A stretch of 64,000 nucleotides of DNA from Halalkalibaculum roseum (GCF_011059145.1 NZ_JAALLT010000003.1:708877-772876); one strand, 5' to 3'; shown: positions 1-9,291, counted from the first letter of the stretch. Made by a program: numbers and translations. Notes: generated by a model from the sequence alone, not told the origin.

Positions 1-2135
1 AACCAGTCAATCGGCCAATTAATTTGTACTTCACCACCTGTTAATTCTTCAAACAGGTAATCATCTCCATAAAAACGTCCTGAACCGGGAACCTTATAGG
101 CCGAAAATATCAGCGACGGGTATAGCTGATTGTTGATATAGGTCAGTACGCCATAGGAATCTTTTTCAACATCTGTAAAAGATAGATTCCCGCCTGCGAT
201 CAGAGAATGCTTTCCCAGGGGTTCGGTCCAGGCAGTAGTGCCAAACAATCCATAGCTGTCATTCAACCCGTAGTAAGGCAGTGCAAATGAGGCAACATGA
301 CTAAGATTGGAAAGTGATCGGTAATTATAACGCTTATTTACCAGCGAAGAATCGGGCTCCACTACTGATGGTATAATTTTAGGCGGAGACTTTTCAATCC
401 AGGAACTGTATTTCTCGGGAATCGTTTGGGCACTAGTAATGAAAGAATAGTCCTCACTGACTGAATAGAGATGTTCACGGTCTTTGTCTTCACTTGCTTT
501 TAAAATAATGCGCTCATGAGGATGTTCTTCGGTTTTTCCCAGCCACTGGTAAGCTTCAGCACCGGCAAACTGGTTCGTAAAGCGGCGGGTGGTTCCTGAG
601 TTCAAATCATGAACAAAAACATTGGGAACGTTATCCCTGAGTGAGGTAAAAGCAATGTAACGGCCTGTCGCACTGATAACAGGCATCCTGTTATCAACTT
701 CAGCTTCATCAATATCCAGAATCTGCTTTTCACCTGTCTCCAATTTTAGCAAAACAAGGTGACGATTACCCTCATCATCAAATAGATGATATATGAGGCT
801 GTTTCTTTGACCGTTCCAGGCAAGATTCAGCAGCTGGGTATCGCCTGTGTAAGACGTCACTCTCTGTTCCTCCCCGCCGGCGAGACGTCGAAGATAAATA
901 TTAGCAGTTCCGCTTTTTTCAGCTATATAGGCTAAGGTATCCCCGGTGTTGCTGAAGACCGGGAAACGGGCACGTCGATTTTGAGTAATCTGTCGTTCTT
1001 TTCGTTGGCCCAGATCATAGATAAAAATATCGTTGATTAATGAACCATGCTTTTCGCGTGTCTTTTTGGCGTAAGCAAGCTTTGTCCCCTCCGGACTCCA
1101 GTCCAGGCCCGGTTGGATGGGTCCCTCAGAGAGTATTTCGGTCTCATGAGTTGAGTCGTTTTGGGTAACATATAATCTTCGAACCGGTCTTTTCAAAGAG
1201 GTGAGTGAAATAGTGGCAAAGCGGGATTGATCCGGACTAAACTTAACATCATATAAAAACTGCCCCGGGGAATTTACTTTTTCACCTTCCAGTGAATCTT
1301 CACGTCCCATGCCCGCTGCCAGCGTATTGTAGTAAATATTGACATGCTTTCGCCACTCGTCGTAGAAATCGGCATAACTTTTACCTATAACTGAGTTAAA
1401 GGCCGGTTCAAAATCATGATATTTAAAAGCCAGAAAGCGGTCTCGGTATTGAAGTAATTCAGTCAAGCTGGAATCACCGTAAGTTTCTGCAAAATATCTT
1501 AGCTGAGAATTACCCACTGCATATTGTAATCGGCGATTTATAGGTGTACTATTTTCCAGGTAGTTCATTTTGTCATCAAAAACGGCAAGGCGCAGCCACC
1601 GGTCACCTCGCTGGGCATCCCACTCCTCGGTCTGGTACTGGGCGAGTCCCTCTGTCCAGAATCTGGGCAGAGGGTTACCGAACAATAAGGCCAGAAACCC
1701 CGAATTTCCTCTTACCGCTTCAAAGTGAAAAATATGAGCAAGCTCATGCGCAATAACTTTCCTCAGCCACTTTTCCCGGCCGGTAAAAACTTCTGCGTAT
1801 TCATTAACATTGACCCAAATATCTGTATAAGCATATTTCAGGGGTACGGCGAAACCGTTGGCAATTTCATCCTCATCAGAAAGATATATCCGGATTTTCT
1901 TATTAAAGGATACCTCAAGATTCTCAGAAAGAACTTCATAGGTCTCTTCCGCAATTGCAGCCGCTTCATGTTCAATGCCCTCCAAATGCCGGGGATACAT
2001 TATGACAAAATGTGGTGTTTCAGCTACCATCCACTTCAGCTCCGGATGATTTCTGCCGTTTGCAGAGTTAAATCCCTGACCGTATAGCAAGATCGGAATC
2101 ATTAGTATAAGTACGGTACCGGATATTTTTCTCAT
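1..2135 (-). CDS. exported gluzincin-like peptidase with TolB-type propeller and start of an outer-membrane barrel (partial)
   Basis: The reading frame is open from an ATG at 2135 to the window edge, about 711 residues, so the C-terminus is missing. The N-terminus is a typical signal peptide (MRKISGTVLILMIPILLYG). A zinc-metallopeptidase HELAH motif lies at residues 130-134, and a WTEGLAQY segment supplies a plausible third ligand, E162; this is the gluzincin pattern. From about residue 240 to 520 there are repeated TolB/WD40-like blades such as DVKFSPDQSRFATIS and LDWSPEGTKLAYA. The last roughly 100 residues read like the beginning of a beta-barrel (LGKHSLIAGGNLSFTDVEKD). Family knowledge suggests a surface peptidase or transport protein. 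The substrate is unknown. It is divergent from the glycosylase gene at 2247. Confidence 0.8.
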   Translation of the reverse strand, partial: MRKISGTVLILMIPILLYGQGFNSANGRNHPELKWMVAETPHFVIMYPRHLEGIEHEAAAIAEETYEVLSENLEVSFNKKIRIYLSDEDEIANGFAVPLKYAYTDIWVNVNEYAEVFTGREKWLRKVIAHELAHIFHFEAVRGNSGFLALLFGNPLPRFWTEGLAQYQTEEWDAQRGDRWLRLAVFDDKMNYLENSTPINRRLQYAVGNSQLRYFAETYGDSSLTELLQYRDRFLAFKYHDFEPAFNSVIGKSYADFYDEWRKHVNIYYNTLAAGMGREDSLEGEKVNSPGQFLYDVKFSPDQSRFATISLTSLKRPVRRLYVTQNDSTHETEILSEGPIQPGLDWSPEGTKLAYAKKTREKHGSLINDIFIYDLGQRKERQITQNRRARFPVFSNTGDTLAYIAEKSGTANIYLRRLAGGEEQRVTSYTGDTQLLNLAWNGQRNSLIYHLFDDEGNRHLVLLKLETGEKQILDIDEAEVDNRMPVISATGRYIAFTSLRDNVPNVFVHDLNSGTTRRFTNQFAGAEAYQWLGKTEEHPHERIILKASEDKDREHLYSVSEDYSFITSAQTIPEKYSSWIEKSPPKIIPSVVEPDSSLVNKRYNYRSLSNLSHVASFALPYYGLNDSYGLFGTTAWTEPLGKHSLIAGGNLSFTDVEKDSYGVLTYINNQLYPSLIFSAYKVPGSGRFYGDDYLFEELTGGEVQINWPIDW

Positions 2136-2246
2136 CTGAGTATTCAAAGAATTAGTCTAGGAATGTTCCCAAACATGTTTTGATTTCTAATGTATATATT
2201 CTTTCATAGGAATGCCTTAACTGAATCTCAACAATAGAGTTTGTAA

Positions 2247-3200
2247 ATGAGCAACTGGACCCTGAAATCTATTCCACCCCACGACTGGTTCATCTGTCTT
2301 GATATAAAAGAATACTTTGACCATGAGCATGATCCTGAATTAGTATTTGAAGAAGGCTTTACTCGTCCGATACCTGTGGGTGACCGCGATGTGATCATTA
2401 CTTCCTTTTTTAACGGGGAACCCGACAATCCGGAGTTTCACTTTGAAAGCGCAGAGGCCCTGAGTAAAGATGAGATTGAAGAAGCAAATAAAAGCCTGGC
2501 ACGGATTTTTGGCACAAAAATAGACTTGAGACCTTTCTATGAAAAGGTGGAAAATGACCCGGTACTCGGACCTAAAATAACCGATCTCTACGGTTTGAAA
2601 CGAATGGCTCGCGCCAACTTATTTGAAGATACCATCAACCGTATTATTGAAATGAGGTTGTCTCATAAACCTACAGCAAAAAAAATGGTTTATAAGGTTC
2701 GGGAAAACTATGGATCCCTGGTTACGGCCAAGGGTAAAAGTCTCCCTGCCTGGCCCCGCCCCCATCAGCTGGTCAAGGCTGACCCTATGAGTATACGCAA
2801 GCTGGGCCCCACTAAACGAAAAGGAGAATTTATAATCGGTTTCGCCGAAGACATCCTTTCGGGAGAGCGAAACCTGCATCATCTGGAAACTTGCCAGCCC
2901 CAGGTTTTTTACGATACGATGCGGAAAGTGCGTGGCGTCGGACCAACTTCTGCGCAGCAGCTGATGCTATTCAGAGAGCGAACAGATGCCGTTTTTCCCA
3001 GTAACAAATCCAAAGGTGAGGAAAAGGGATTGCGCAAATGGATAGCTATGAGTTATGGTGAGGATCCGGATACAATCAGTGAAGAAGATTTTCAGAAATT
3101 GATCTCAAACTGGGAAGGCTATGAAGCTGCGGCTATAGAATTTATGTTCGTCAACTGGGTACTTACTGAAAAAGAGAAAAAACGGAAGAAAAATTCTTGA
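2247..3200 (+). CDS. AlkA-like HhH-GPD DNA glycosylase homologue
   Basis: A 317-residue protein resembling DNA-3-methyladenine glycosylase II. The segment DLRPFYEKVENDPVLGPKI (93-111), followed by the LYGLKRMARANLFEDTINRI helix pair, is the usual AlkA lead-in. The helix-hairpin-helix is RKVRGVGPTSAQQLML (226-241). In active AlkA-type enzymes the hairpin is followed by a catalytic aspartate in a V/F-x-P-D-D type motif. Here the matching stretch is DAVFPSNKSKG, with S252 and N253 where Asp is expected. The QQ of the canonical lead-in is also absent (EMRLSHKPTAKK). It may excise a different base, bind without cutting, or use another acid. Monocistronic by spacing; the C-terminal tail is Lys-rich. 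Confidence 0.75.
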   Translation: MSNWTLKSIPPHDWFICLDIKEYFDHEHDPELVFEEGFTRPIPVGDRDVIITSFFNGEPDNPEFHFESAEALSKDEIEEANKSLARIFGTKIDLRPFYEKVENDPVLGPKITDLYGLKRMARANLFEDTINRIIEMRLSHKPTAKKMVYKVRENYGSLVTAKGKSLPAWPRPHQLVKADPMSIRKLGPTKRKGEFIIGFAEDILSGERNLHHLETCQPQVFYDTMRKVRGVGPTSAQQLMLFRERTDAVFPSNKSKGEEKGLRKWIAMSYGEDPDTISEEDFQKLISNWEGYEAAAIEFMFVNWVLTEKEKKRKKNS

Positions 3201-3351
3201 TCTTTGTAGTTCATTTATTCCGAGTAAGCTGAGACCAATATTTTCAATTCTTCTCCATAAGTAGTGTCTTAAAACATCCATTTGCAAACTTCCCCAAATT
3301 TGATATTATGGATTAATACAGTCAGAACCGGATATTCAAAGAATATACGAA

Positions 3352-4782
3352 TTGAAAACCAGATGCTTCCTGATCGCTTTATTTTTGTTACCCTTTGCCT
3401 TCCATGGGTGCCAGAGCGATAGCAAGTCTTCGAGTAATCAAAACAAAAGTTCCGAAAGAGCCCTCCCAACTCCTCAGCAAGTTGAATACCAGCGTAAAGA
3501 GAAAGTGGCTTTTGTTCACTTTGGGGTCAATACCTTTACAAACCGGGAATGGGGAACCGGCGAGGAAGATCCGGGCGTTTTCAATCCCACAAATTTTAAT
3601 GCGGACCAATGGGCGAAAATACTCAGCGAGAATGGGTTTAAAACCCTCATCCTGACAGCCAAACATCACGACGGTTTTTGCCTCTGGCCAAGTCAATATA
3701 CTGATCACAATATAGCAGAAAGCCCCTATAAAGATGGAAATGGGGATATTGTTAGAGAAGTATCGGAGGCCTGTGACAAATACGATATTGATTTGGGTCT
3801 TTATCTCTCCCCCTGGGATATGCATGAAAAGAGTTACGGCACCCCGGAGTACAATACCTTTTACCTAAATCAGCTGCGTGAACTGCTGACAAACTATGGT
3901 GAAATTGCCGAAGTATGGTTTGACGGGGCCAAAGGAGAAGGTGCAAAAGATATGGAATATGATTTCGATCTGTGGTGGTCAACGGTAAGAGAGCTTCAGC
4001 CCGACGCCCTGATTTTTTCTGATGAAGGGCCGGATATTCGCTGGATAGGAAATGAACACGGGTTTGCCGGTAAAACCAACTGGTCAACAGTCAATCGGGA
4101 CTCCATAACCATCGGTAAACCGGGTCAGGGTCCCTATTTGAACAGTGGTGAAGCCGGCGCTCCCGATTGGGTAGTCGGCGAATGCGATGTCTCTATTCGT
4201 CCCGGCTGGTTTTATCATCCGGAAGAAGATAATGAAGTTAAAACGGTAGAGAAGCTGACGGAAATTTATATGAAATCAGTGGGACGCAATTGCACATTGT
4301 TGCTGAATATCCCACCCGATAAAACAGGACAGTTTCATCCCACGGATGTAGCACGTCTCTATGCATTCTCCGATACGCTTGACTCTATTTTCAGTGACGA
4401 TTTTATGACCGATACGGATATTGAGGCAAGCAGTTCTCAGCCATCCTACTCTGCAGATAAGGTATCAGACAAGAATTGGAGCAGCTATTGGATGGCGGAC
4501 GGAGATGACCAGACTCCTGAGCTGACTCTTCGTTTTGAGGAGCCGGTTACACTTAATCTTATGAGCCTTCAGGAATATATCCCGATCGGTCAAAATATTT
4601 CAAAGTTTGACGTATCCATAAAAAAGGAAGATAACTGGCAGATAATTGCGGAAGAAACCACTGTGGGTTACAAACGGATCCTCCAATTGGACGAAGTGAC
4701 AACCGACGAAATACGCATTAGATTTCACGAGTTCTTTTCTCCACCTGCCATCAATGAAATCGGTCTTTTTATGGCAAATTAA
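3352..4782 (+). CDS. alpha-L-fucosidase lipoprotein (GH29) with C-terminal F5/8-type domain
   Basis: A 476-residue exported glycosidase. The start is a TTG at 3352; it is the only start that keeps the full lipoprotein leader, with lipobox FHGC and acylated C20. The GH29 core includes HFGVNTF, the conserved TAKHHDGFCLWPS (102-114), YLSPWDMH and VWFDGAKGEG, where D191 is the expected nucleophile. Residues about 360-475 resemble a discoidin/CBM32-like carbohydrate-binding domain (SSYWMADGDDQTPELTLRF). It should release alpha-linked L-fucose from glycans in the periplasm or at the cell surface. The GH20 hexosaminidase gene follows 75 bases downstream on the same strand, suggesting joint use on fucosylated amino-sugar glycans. 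Confidence 0.9.
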   Translation: MKTRCFLIALFLLPFAFHGCQSDSKSSSNQNKSSERALPTPQQVEYQRKEKVAFVHFGVNTFTNREWGTGEEDPGVFNPTNFNADQWAKILSENGFKTLILTAKHHDGFCLWPSQYTDHNIAESPYKDGNGDIVREVSEACDKYDIDLGLYLSPWDMHEKSYGTPEYNTFYLNQLRELLTNYGEIAEVWFDGAKGEGAKDMEYDFDLWWSTVRELQPDALIFSDEGPDIRWIGNEHGFAGKTNWSTVNRDSITIGKPGQGPYLNSGEAGAPDWVVGECDVSIRPGWFYHPEEDNEVKTVEKLTEIYMKSVGRNCTLLLNIPPDKTGQFHPTDVARLYAFSDTLDSIFSDDFMTDTDIEASSSQPSYSADKVSDKNWSSYWMADGDDQTPELTLRFEEPVTLNLMSLQEYIPIGQNISKFDVSIKKEDNWQIIAEETTVGYKRILQLDEVTTDEIRIRFHEFFSPPAINEIGLFMAN

Positions 4783-4857
4783 ATTCAATTAAAAATTTAA
4801 TTTGGTCACAAATATTTACCCATAACCGCTTAACATCAACATTAAGGCGCATTATTT

Positions 4858-6531
4858 ATGAGCACTGAAAAAAACATAATCCCGCTGCTTGTTCTCTTTA
4901 TACTAGTTATTGCAACTGCATGCACACAAACGACGGAGGAAACCGTAGCGATCATTCCGGAACCGGTTAGTGTCTCCCTAAGTGATGGTAATTTTACACT
5001 TACTCCTTCCACATCCATCGTTATTTCAGAAAATACTCCCGAGCTTCGTCATGTTGCCGACTACCTGTCAAATAAGCTGTATACAGCCAACTGGTTCTAC
5101 AAAGATGTTTCCACTGAATTGAGTCCTTCAGACACCTCTATTGTATTATCTCTGGAACCCGATGCATCTCCGGATCATGATGAGGGATATGCTCTTTCAG
5201 TTACTCCTGAACAGGTAAAAATTACTGCCAGAACTGCACATGGATTATTTTATGGGGTTCAGTCACTGCTTCAGCTATTACCTGCTGAAATTAACTATCA
5301 GGATCCCAGTTTCATCCCGGCTAATTTCGAATGGACGATCCCAGCAGTTGAGATAAACGATTATCCGAGGTATGAATATCGGGGGATGCACCTGGATGTG
5401 GCTCGTCATTTTTTTCCCGTCGATTTTCTTAAAAAATATATTGATCTGCTGGCTATGCATAAGATGAACCGTTTTCATTGGCACCTCACAGAGGACCAAG
5501 GCTGGCGTCTTGAAATAAAGCAGTACCCTCGTCTCACTGAGGTAGGAGGATGGCGCGACTCCACGCTTGTAGGCAAAGCCGGTTCGGGAAGATATGACGG
5601 CATCCGATATGGTGGATACTATACCCAGGAGGAAGCAAGAGAGATTGTGCAGTATGCTGCTGACCGTTTTATAACCGTGATTCCCGAAATTGAGATGCCA
5701 GGCCACTCATCGGCTGCACTCGAAGCCTATCCCGAACTTGGTTGTGAACCGGAGAAGGATTATAAGGCGCAAACCACCTGGGGTGTTTTCGAAGATATAT
5801 ACTGCCCCAGCGAAGAGACCTTTACCTTTCTGGAAAATGTGCTGACGGAAGTAATTGACCTATTTCCCAGTGAATACATCCACATTGGCGGCGATGAAGC
5901 ACCCAAAACGGCCTGGGAAAATAGCGACATGGCGCAGCAAGTCATCGAACGGGAAGGCTTGGAGGATGAACACGAGTTGCAGAGCTATTTCATCCGGCGT
6001 ATTGAACAATTTCTAAACAGCAAAGGGCGGCAAATCATCGGATGGGATGAAATCCTCGAGGGCGGTCTGGCTCCCAATGCCACGGTAATGTCATGGCGCG
6101 GTATTGAAGGCGGAATTGCAGCTGCCCAACAAGGCCATGATGTAGTCATGACTCCGACTTCACACGTTTACCTGGATTATTACCAGGCAGATCCTGAAAC
6201 AGAACCTTTGGCTATAGGCGGATTTACTACCCTGGAGAAGACCTATAGCTACGAACCCACGCCTGATACACTGACAGAAGAAGAGTCAAAGCATATATTG
6301 GGTGCACAGGGTAATGTTTGGACCGAATATATGCATACCGGTCGGAAGGTTGAATATATGGCCTATCCAAGAGCCGCCGCCCTTTCTGAAGTTGTTTGGT
6401 CACCTGCAGAAAAGCGAGACTGGACTAATTTTTGGGGCCGTCTGCAAACCCACTTCCAGAGGCTGGAATATCTGGATATTAATGCCGCTGGGCATTATAG
6501 AGGTCAAATGCCTGAACTCAGAAATGAGTAG
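4858..6531 (+). CDS. beta-N-acetylhexosaminidase lipoprotein (GH20)
   Basis: A 557-residue family-20 hexosaminidase that removes terminal GlcNAc or GalNAc by substrate-assisted catalysis. The leader ends in the lipobox IATAC, with C22 as lipidation site. The N-terminal GH20b-like domain spans about residues 30-165. The TIM barrel starts at DYPRYEYRGMHLDVARHF and carries FHWHLTEDQGWRLEIK, VIPEIEMPGH and the catalytic pair D346-E347 in IHIGGDEAPK. Length is normal for Bacteroidota exo-hexosaminidases. It lies directly downstream of the GH29 fucosidase, and the two probably form a small glycan-salvage unit. No SusC/SusD genes are next to them. Confidence 0.92.
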   Translation: MSTEKNIIPLLVLFILVIATACTQTTEETVAIIPEPVSVSLSDGNFTLTPSTSIVISENTPELRHVADYLSNKLYTANWFYKDVSTELSPSDTSIVLSLEPDASPDHDEGYALSVTPEQVKITARTAHGLFYGVQSLLQLLPAEINYQDPSFIPANFEWTIPAVEINDYPRYEYRGMHLDVARHFFPVDFLKKYIDLLAMHKMNRFHWHLTEDQGWRLEIKQYPRLTEVGGWRDSTLVGKAGSGRYDGIRYGGYYTQEEAREIVQYAADRFITVIPEIEMPGHSSAALEAYPELGCEPEKDYKAQTTWGVFEDIYCPSEETFTFLENVLTEVIDLFPSEYIHIGGDEAPKTAWENSDMAQQVIEREGLEDEHELQSYFIRRIEQFLNSKGRQIIGWDEILEGGLAPNATVMSWRGIEGGIAAAQQGHDVVMTPTSHVYLDYYQADPETEPLAIGGFTTLEKTYSYEPTPDTLTEEESKHILGAQGNVWTEYMHTGRKVEYMAYPRAAALSEVVWSPAEKRDWTNFWGRLQTHFQRLEYLDINAAGHYRGQMPELRNE

Positions 6532-6578
6532 CAAAGGAATTAATTGGGCTAATGCTGCGAAAGATCTGATCACCTTAG

Positions 6579-6600
6579 CCGGAGGGAATTATCCCTCCGG
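6579..6600. terminator. perfect hairpin between convergent genes, overlapping a stop codon
   Basis: A 9-bp perfect stem (CCGGAGGGA / TCCCTCCGG) with an ATTA loop sits between the GH20 gene (+) and the aminotransferase (-). The stem contains the TAA stop of the minus-strand gene. There is no clean U-tract on either side, only a weak T run on + at about 6607, so termination is inferred from position and symmetry. Confidence 0.5.
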
Positions 6601-7890
6601 TAAACCCTTTTGGATAACCTCTTTCATAACGTCCGCAAAACGATCCAGTTCCGGAAGCGTAGTATAGACATTAGGCGTAACCCTGATGCCCTCAAACTCT
6701 TCATGTTTGATAGGCGTGACTAAAATCCGGTAGTTCCTCCAGAGATAACTGCCCAGTTTACCGGAATCTACATCCTTGATTTCTACGTTTGCTATTCCGC
6801 AGGCAAAGTTGGGATCCCTGCTGGTGTGCAATCTCACCCGGTCATTATCAATGATCTGATCTACCCAATAATCGGTAAGATATTTCAGACGGGCACCTTT
6901 GCGCGCAGATCCGATCCCTTCATGAAAAGCCGCGGCCTCTGATATGGCAATAAAATTTGCCGCAGGATGTGTACCTATCTCCTCAAATTTGCGAATATCG
7001 TTATCCATAGCATCAGGAGCGGCCATTAAGGGCCAAAGATCCGAAATCTTGTTATTCCTGACGTAAAGCATCCCTGTTCCGTGAGGAGCCAATAGCCATT
7101 TGTGCAGACTGGTTGCGTAATAGTCGCAAACCAGATCGGAATGATCAAAATCAAAGTGTGCGAAGGCATGAGCTCCATCTACAATCACCGGAATGCCTTT
7201 GGAGCGGGCCATTTGCACCACCTTTTTCACCGGTAGAATTTGCCCGGTCAGGTTAATCATGTGACACATCAGGATAAGCCTGGTCTTGGGTGTTATGTTC
7301 TCTTCAAATAGTCGTACGATCTCCTCATCATTTTCTGCCGGTACGGGAATACTGAATTGTCGGAGCTTAATTCCTTCTCTGCGCTCTCTCTGTTTAAACG
7401 TATTGATCATCCGTGGATAATCCTGGTTGGTGGTAAGCACCTCATCTCCTGGCTGGAGATCAAAACCGAATTGACAGATCTGTAATCCTTCAGAGGCATT
7501 GCGGGTTATGGCAATTTCTTCATCATCACAATTAAAAAGGCGGGCCAATTGCTTTCGAACCTGCTCTCGCTGGGGTTCAAGTATTCGCCACATGGTGTAG
7601 GCCGGTGCTTCATTGGAAAAATCCAAGTGATCTTTCATCGCTTCCTGAACGATGGCCGGAGCCGGACTCACACCCCCATTATTGAGGTTTACCAGACTTC
7701 GATCTACGGTAAATGCCTGCTGAACCTCAAACCAAAAGTCTTCATCAGAAGCAATTTCTGAAGGACTCCCGTTTTGTTTTTGAAGATTTGTGGCTATAGC
7801 CCTGCTTTTTTCAGGTAGTAAAAAAGCCCCGAACATTGCCGCTCCACCTGCTTTACCCAGCTGATTAATAAACTTTCTTCTGCTGTACAT
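6589..7890 (-). CDS. Tat-exported class V aminotransferase-like PLP enzyme
   Basis: A PLP-dependent enzyme of the isopenicillin-N epimerase/cysteine desulfurase-like class V fold. I start it at 7890 (433 aa), not at an upstream in-frame ATG at 7965: a GGAGG site lies 8 bases before 7890 and the protein then opens with a twin-arginine leader, YSRRKFINQLGKAGG, followed by a hydrophobic stretch. VDGAHAF holds the cofactor-ring Asp (D238) and SLHKWLLAPHGTG the Schiff-base lysine (K264). Family members with Tat leaders are exported folded with cofactor. The exact substrate cannot be read from the sequence. It is convergent with the GH20 gene. Confidence 0.85.
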   Translation of the reverse strand: MYSRRKFINQLGKAGGAAMFGAFLLPEKSRAIATNLQKQNGSPSEIASDEDFWFEVQQAFTVDRSLVNLNNGGVSPAPAIVQEAMKDHLDFSNEAPAYTMWRILEPQREQVRKQLARLFNCDDEEIAITRNASEGLQICQFGFDLQPGDEVLTTNQDYPRMINTFKQRERREGIKLRQFSIPVPAENDEEIVRLFEENITPKTRLILMCHMINLTGQILPVKKVVQMARSKGIPVIVDGAHAFAHFDFDHSDLVCDYYATSLHKWLLAPHGTGMLYVRNNKISDLWPLMAAPDAMDNDIRKFEEIGTHPAANFIAISEAAAFHEGIGSARKGARLKYLTDYWVDQIIDNDRVRLHTSRDPNFACGIANVEIKDVDSGKLGSYLWRNYRILVTPIKHEEFEGIRVTPNVYTTLPELDRFADVMKEVIQKGLPEG

Positions 7891-7898
7891 AACACAAA

Positions 7899-7903
7899 CC
7901 TCC
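7899..7903 (-). promoter_or_regulatory. ribosome-binding site GGAGG deciding the start of the Tat aminotransferase
   Basis: GGAGG on the minus strand, 8 bases upstream of the ATG at 7890. It is one of the few strong Shine-Dalgarno matches in this window and argues against the longer reading from 7965. Confidence 0.75.
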
Positions 7904-8085
7904 ATCCCGTTTTTGTTTAAGGTGTTACTATACAAACAAGTTATCGTAGAAAAGAAAAAAAGCAACCGATGAGCGGTGCTCCTTAATCCCTAAGTCTATT
8001 ACAAAAAACTAACACCATTTTACTTTGAATATAGACTGATTTTATTATTATATAGTAGGCCTAAAAAATTTAGCAAAGTGAGAAG

Positions 8086-8934
8086 ATGACTATGATATTC
8101 AATAAAGAAAACGGCTTTTTGTCTATATTTCTAATACTATTACTCTTATCTCTTAACCTGAATGAAAGTAAGGCCGGACCCTTTTCAAAGACTCTTCCAG
8201 ACGGCACTTTAAGCCTGCAGGATTCCCTCACTTACGCAAAATATGAGAGCAATCTAAATTCCCTATCCGACTATTTGAATAAAGACGGACTTCAGATTAG
8301 CGAACTGTTCAAAGATCCCCGTTTTGAAATATATGAAGAGATAGGAGATCGTTTTCGAAAATCAGCCGAACGCAAATCGCGCGGTATAGATGAGTACAAA
8401 CGTATTTTGGGTTTTGACGTGAAGAGCAAGAAGATCGCAGAATTCATTGACGCAAATCATGATCAGCTCAAAAAAGCGGAAGAAACTTATGGTATACCTA
8501 AATATGTCATTTCCGCTATTATAGGTATAGAATCCGACTACGGAAGAAACATCGGCAGTTATAATCCTTTCAATGCATACGTTTCCATGTATGTGGTGGA
8601 TTACAGGGAAGACTTTGCCAGGGCCCAGCTCAAAGAACTATTAGAGTTTGTACAGCGAAACGATATCGATGTATTTGAGCTCAAATCAAGCTATGCGGGT
8701 GCCATGTCATACGGACAGTTTATTCCATATTCCATTAATAAATGGTTCGTTGGAGATGACATTTTTGATATGAATAACAATATCATGTCTGTAGCAAACT
8801 ACCTGGCCTACTTCAAGGAACGAACCGGAAGTCTCGAAAAAGCCGTTTTACGCTACAATCCCAGTAGCCTGTATACGCGCGCCGTTCTCGATCTCGCCAA
8901 AGAGGCAGAAAAAGGCTTCACTGCCGGCCAATAG
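8086..8934 (+). CDS. MltB-like lytic murein transglycosylase
   Basis: A 282-residue exported protein with a hydrophobic signal segment at residues 10-30. The catalytic core is SLT_2/MltB-like. IIGIESDYGRNIGSYNPFNA carries the expected catalytic glutamate E149, and AGAMSYGQFIPYSINKW matches the conserved substrate-groove block. The C-terminal part (VANYLAYFKERTGSLEKAVLRYNPS) is also family-like. It should cleave MurNAc-GlcNAc bonds in peptidoglycan, forming 1,6-anhydro ends, in the periplasm. No lipobox is visible, so it is probably soluble or signal-anchored rather than a lipoprotein. It is convergent with groEL. Confidence 0.85.
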   Translation: MTMIFNKENGFLSIFLILLLLSLNLNESKAGPFSKTLPDGTLSLQDSLTYAKYESNLNSLSDYLNKDGLQISELFKDPRFEIYEEIGDRFRKSAERKSRGIDEYKRILGFDVKSKKIAEFIDANHDQLKKAEETYGIPKYVISAIIGIESDYGRNIGSYNPFNAYVSMYVVDYREDFARAQLKELLEFVQRNDIDVFELKSSYAGAMSYGQFIPYSINKWFVGDDIFDMNNNIMSVANYLAYFKERTGSLEKAVLRYNPSSLYTRAVLDLAKEAEKGFTAGQ

Positions 8935-9212
8935 ACCTGGCAGTTAACCAATATTTTCAAATGCTACGAGCTGGACGCTCGCAGCATGGTGGTATGGTCT
9001 TTATAGCGTTCGTAAATTTATCTGCACCTTATCTTTTTTAGCCTATGGCAATCCGCGGCTTAAATAGATGATCTCAAATATAAAATAGTGCGAGCGTCCG
9101 CCTATTACTTTTGGACAACATTCAATAGCGCTTATTCTCCCACCAACTTATTGCAATCGTGAATTATATTTAAAACCGATTTATTCCCATCTGTACAAAT
9201 CTGCGGCCAAAT
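8935..9212. other. intergenic region with an inverted repeat and an isolated repeat arm
   Basis: There is no credible ORF here. GGACGCTCGCA at 8973-8983 is matched by its reverse complement at 9089-9099, about 105 bases apart. At 9194-9208 the stretch ACAAATCTGCGGCC resembles one arm of the inverted repeat found at 21440-21542. The region separates two convergent genes. Confidence 0.5.
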
Positions 9213-9245
9213 AAAAAGCCCCACTCCCTAAAAGAGAGTGAGGCT
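9213..9245 (-). terminator. rho-independent terminator of groES-groEL
   Basis: On the minus strand GCCTCACTCTC pairs with GGGAGTGGGGC around a short T-rich loop, followed by TTTTTATTT. It lies about 47 bases after the groEL stop. Confidence 0.88.
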
Positions 9246-9291
9246 CAATACTTCTAGCGTCGAAGGCTAGAGGCTTCGTTGAACGGCAATC

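Noticed and set aside
1544..2087. Two plus-strand ORFs in the first 2.1 kb
   Set aside because: They lie opposite the long open frame of the gluzincin-type gene and lack any motif.
7891..7965. N-terminal extension of the PLP enzyme from 7965
   Set aside because: The added 25 residues precede a clear Tat leader and a strong ribosome site at 7899-7903.
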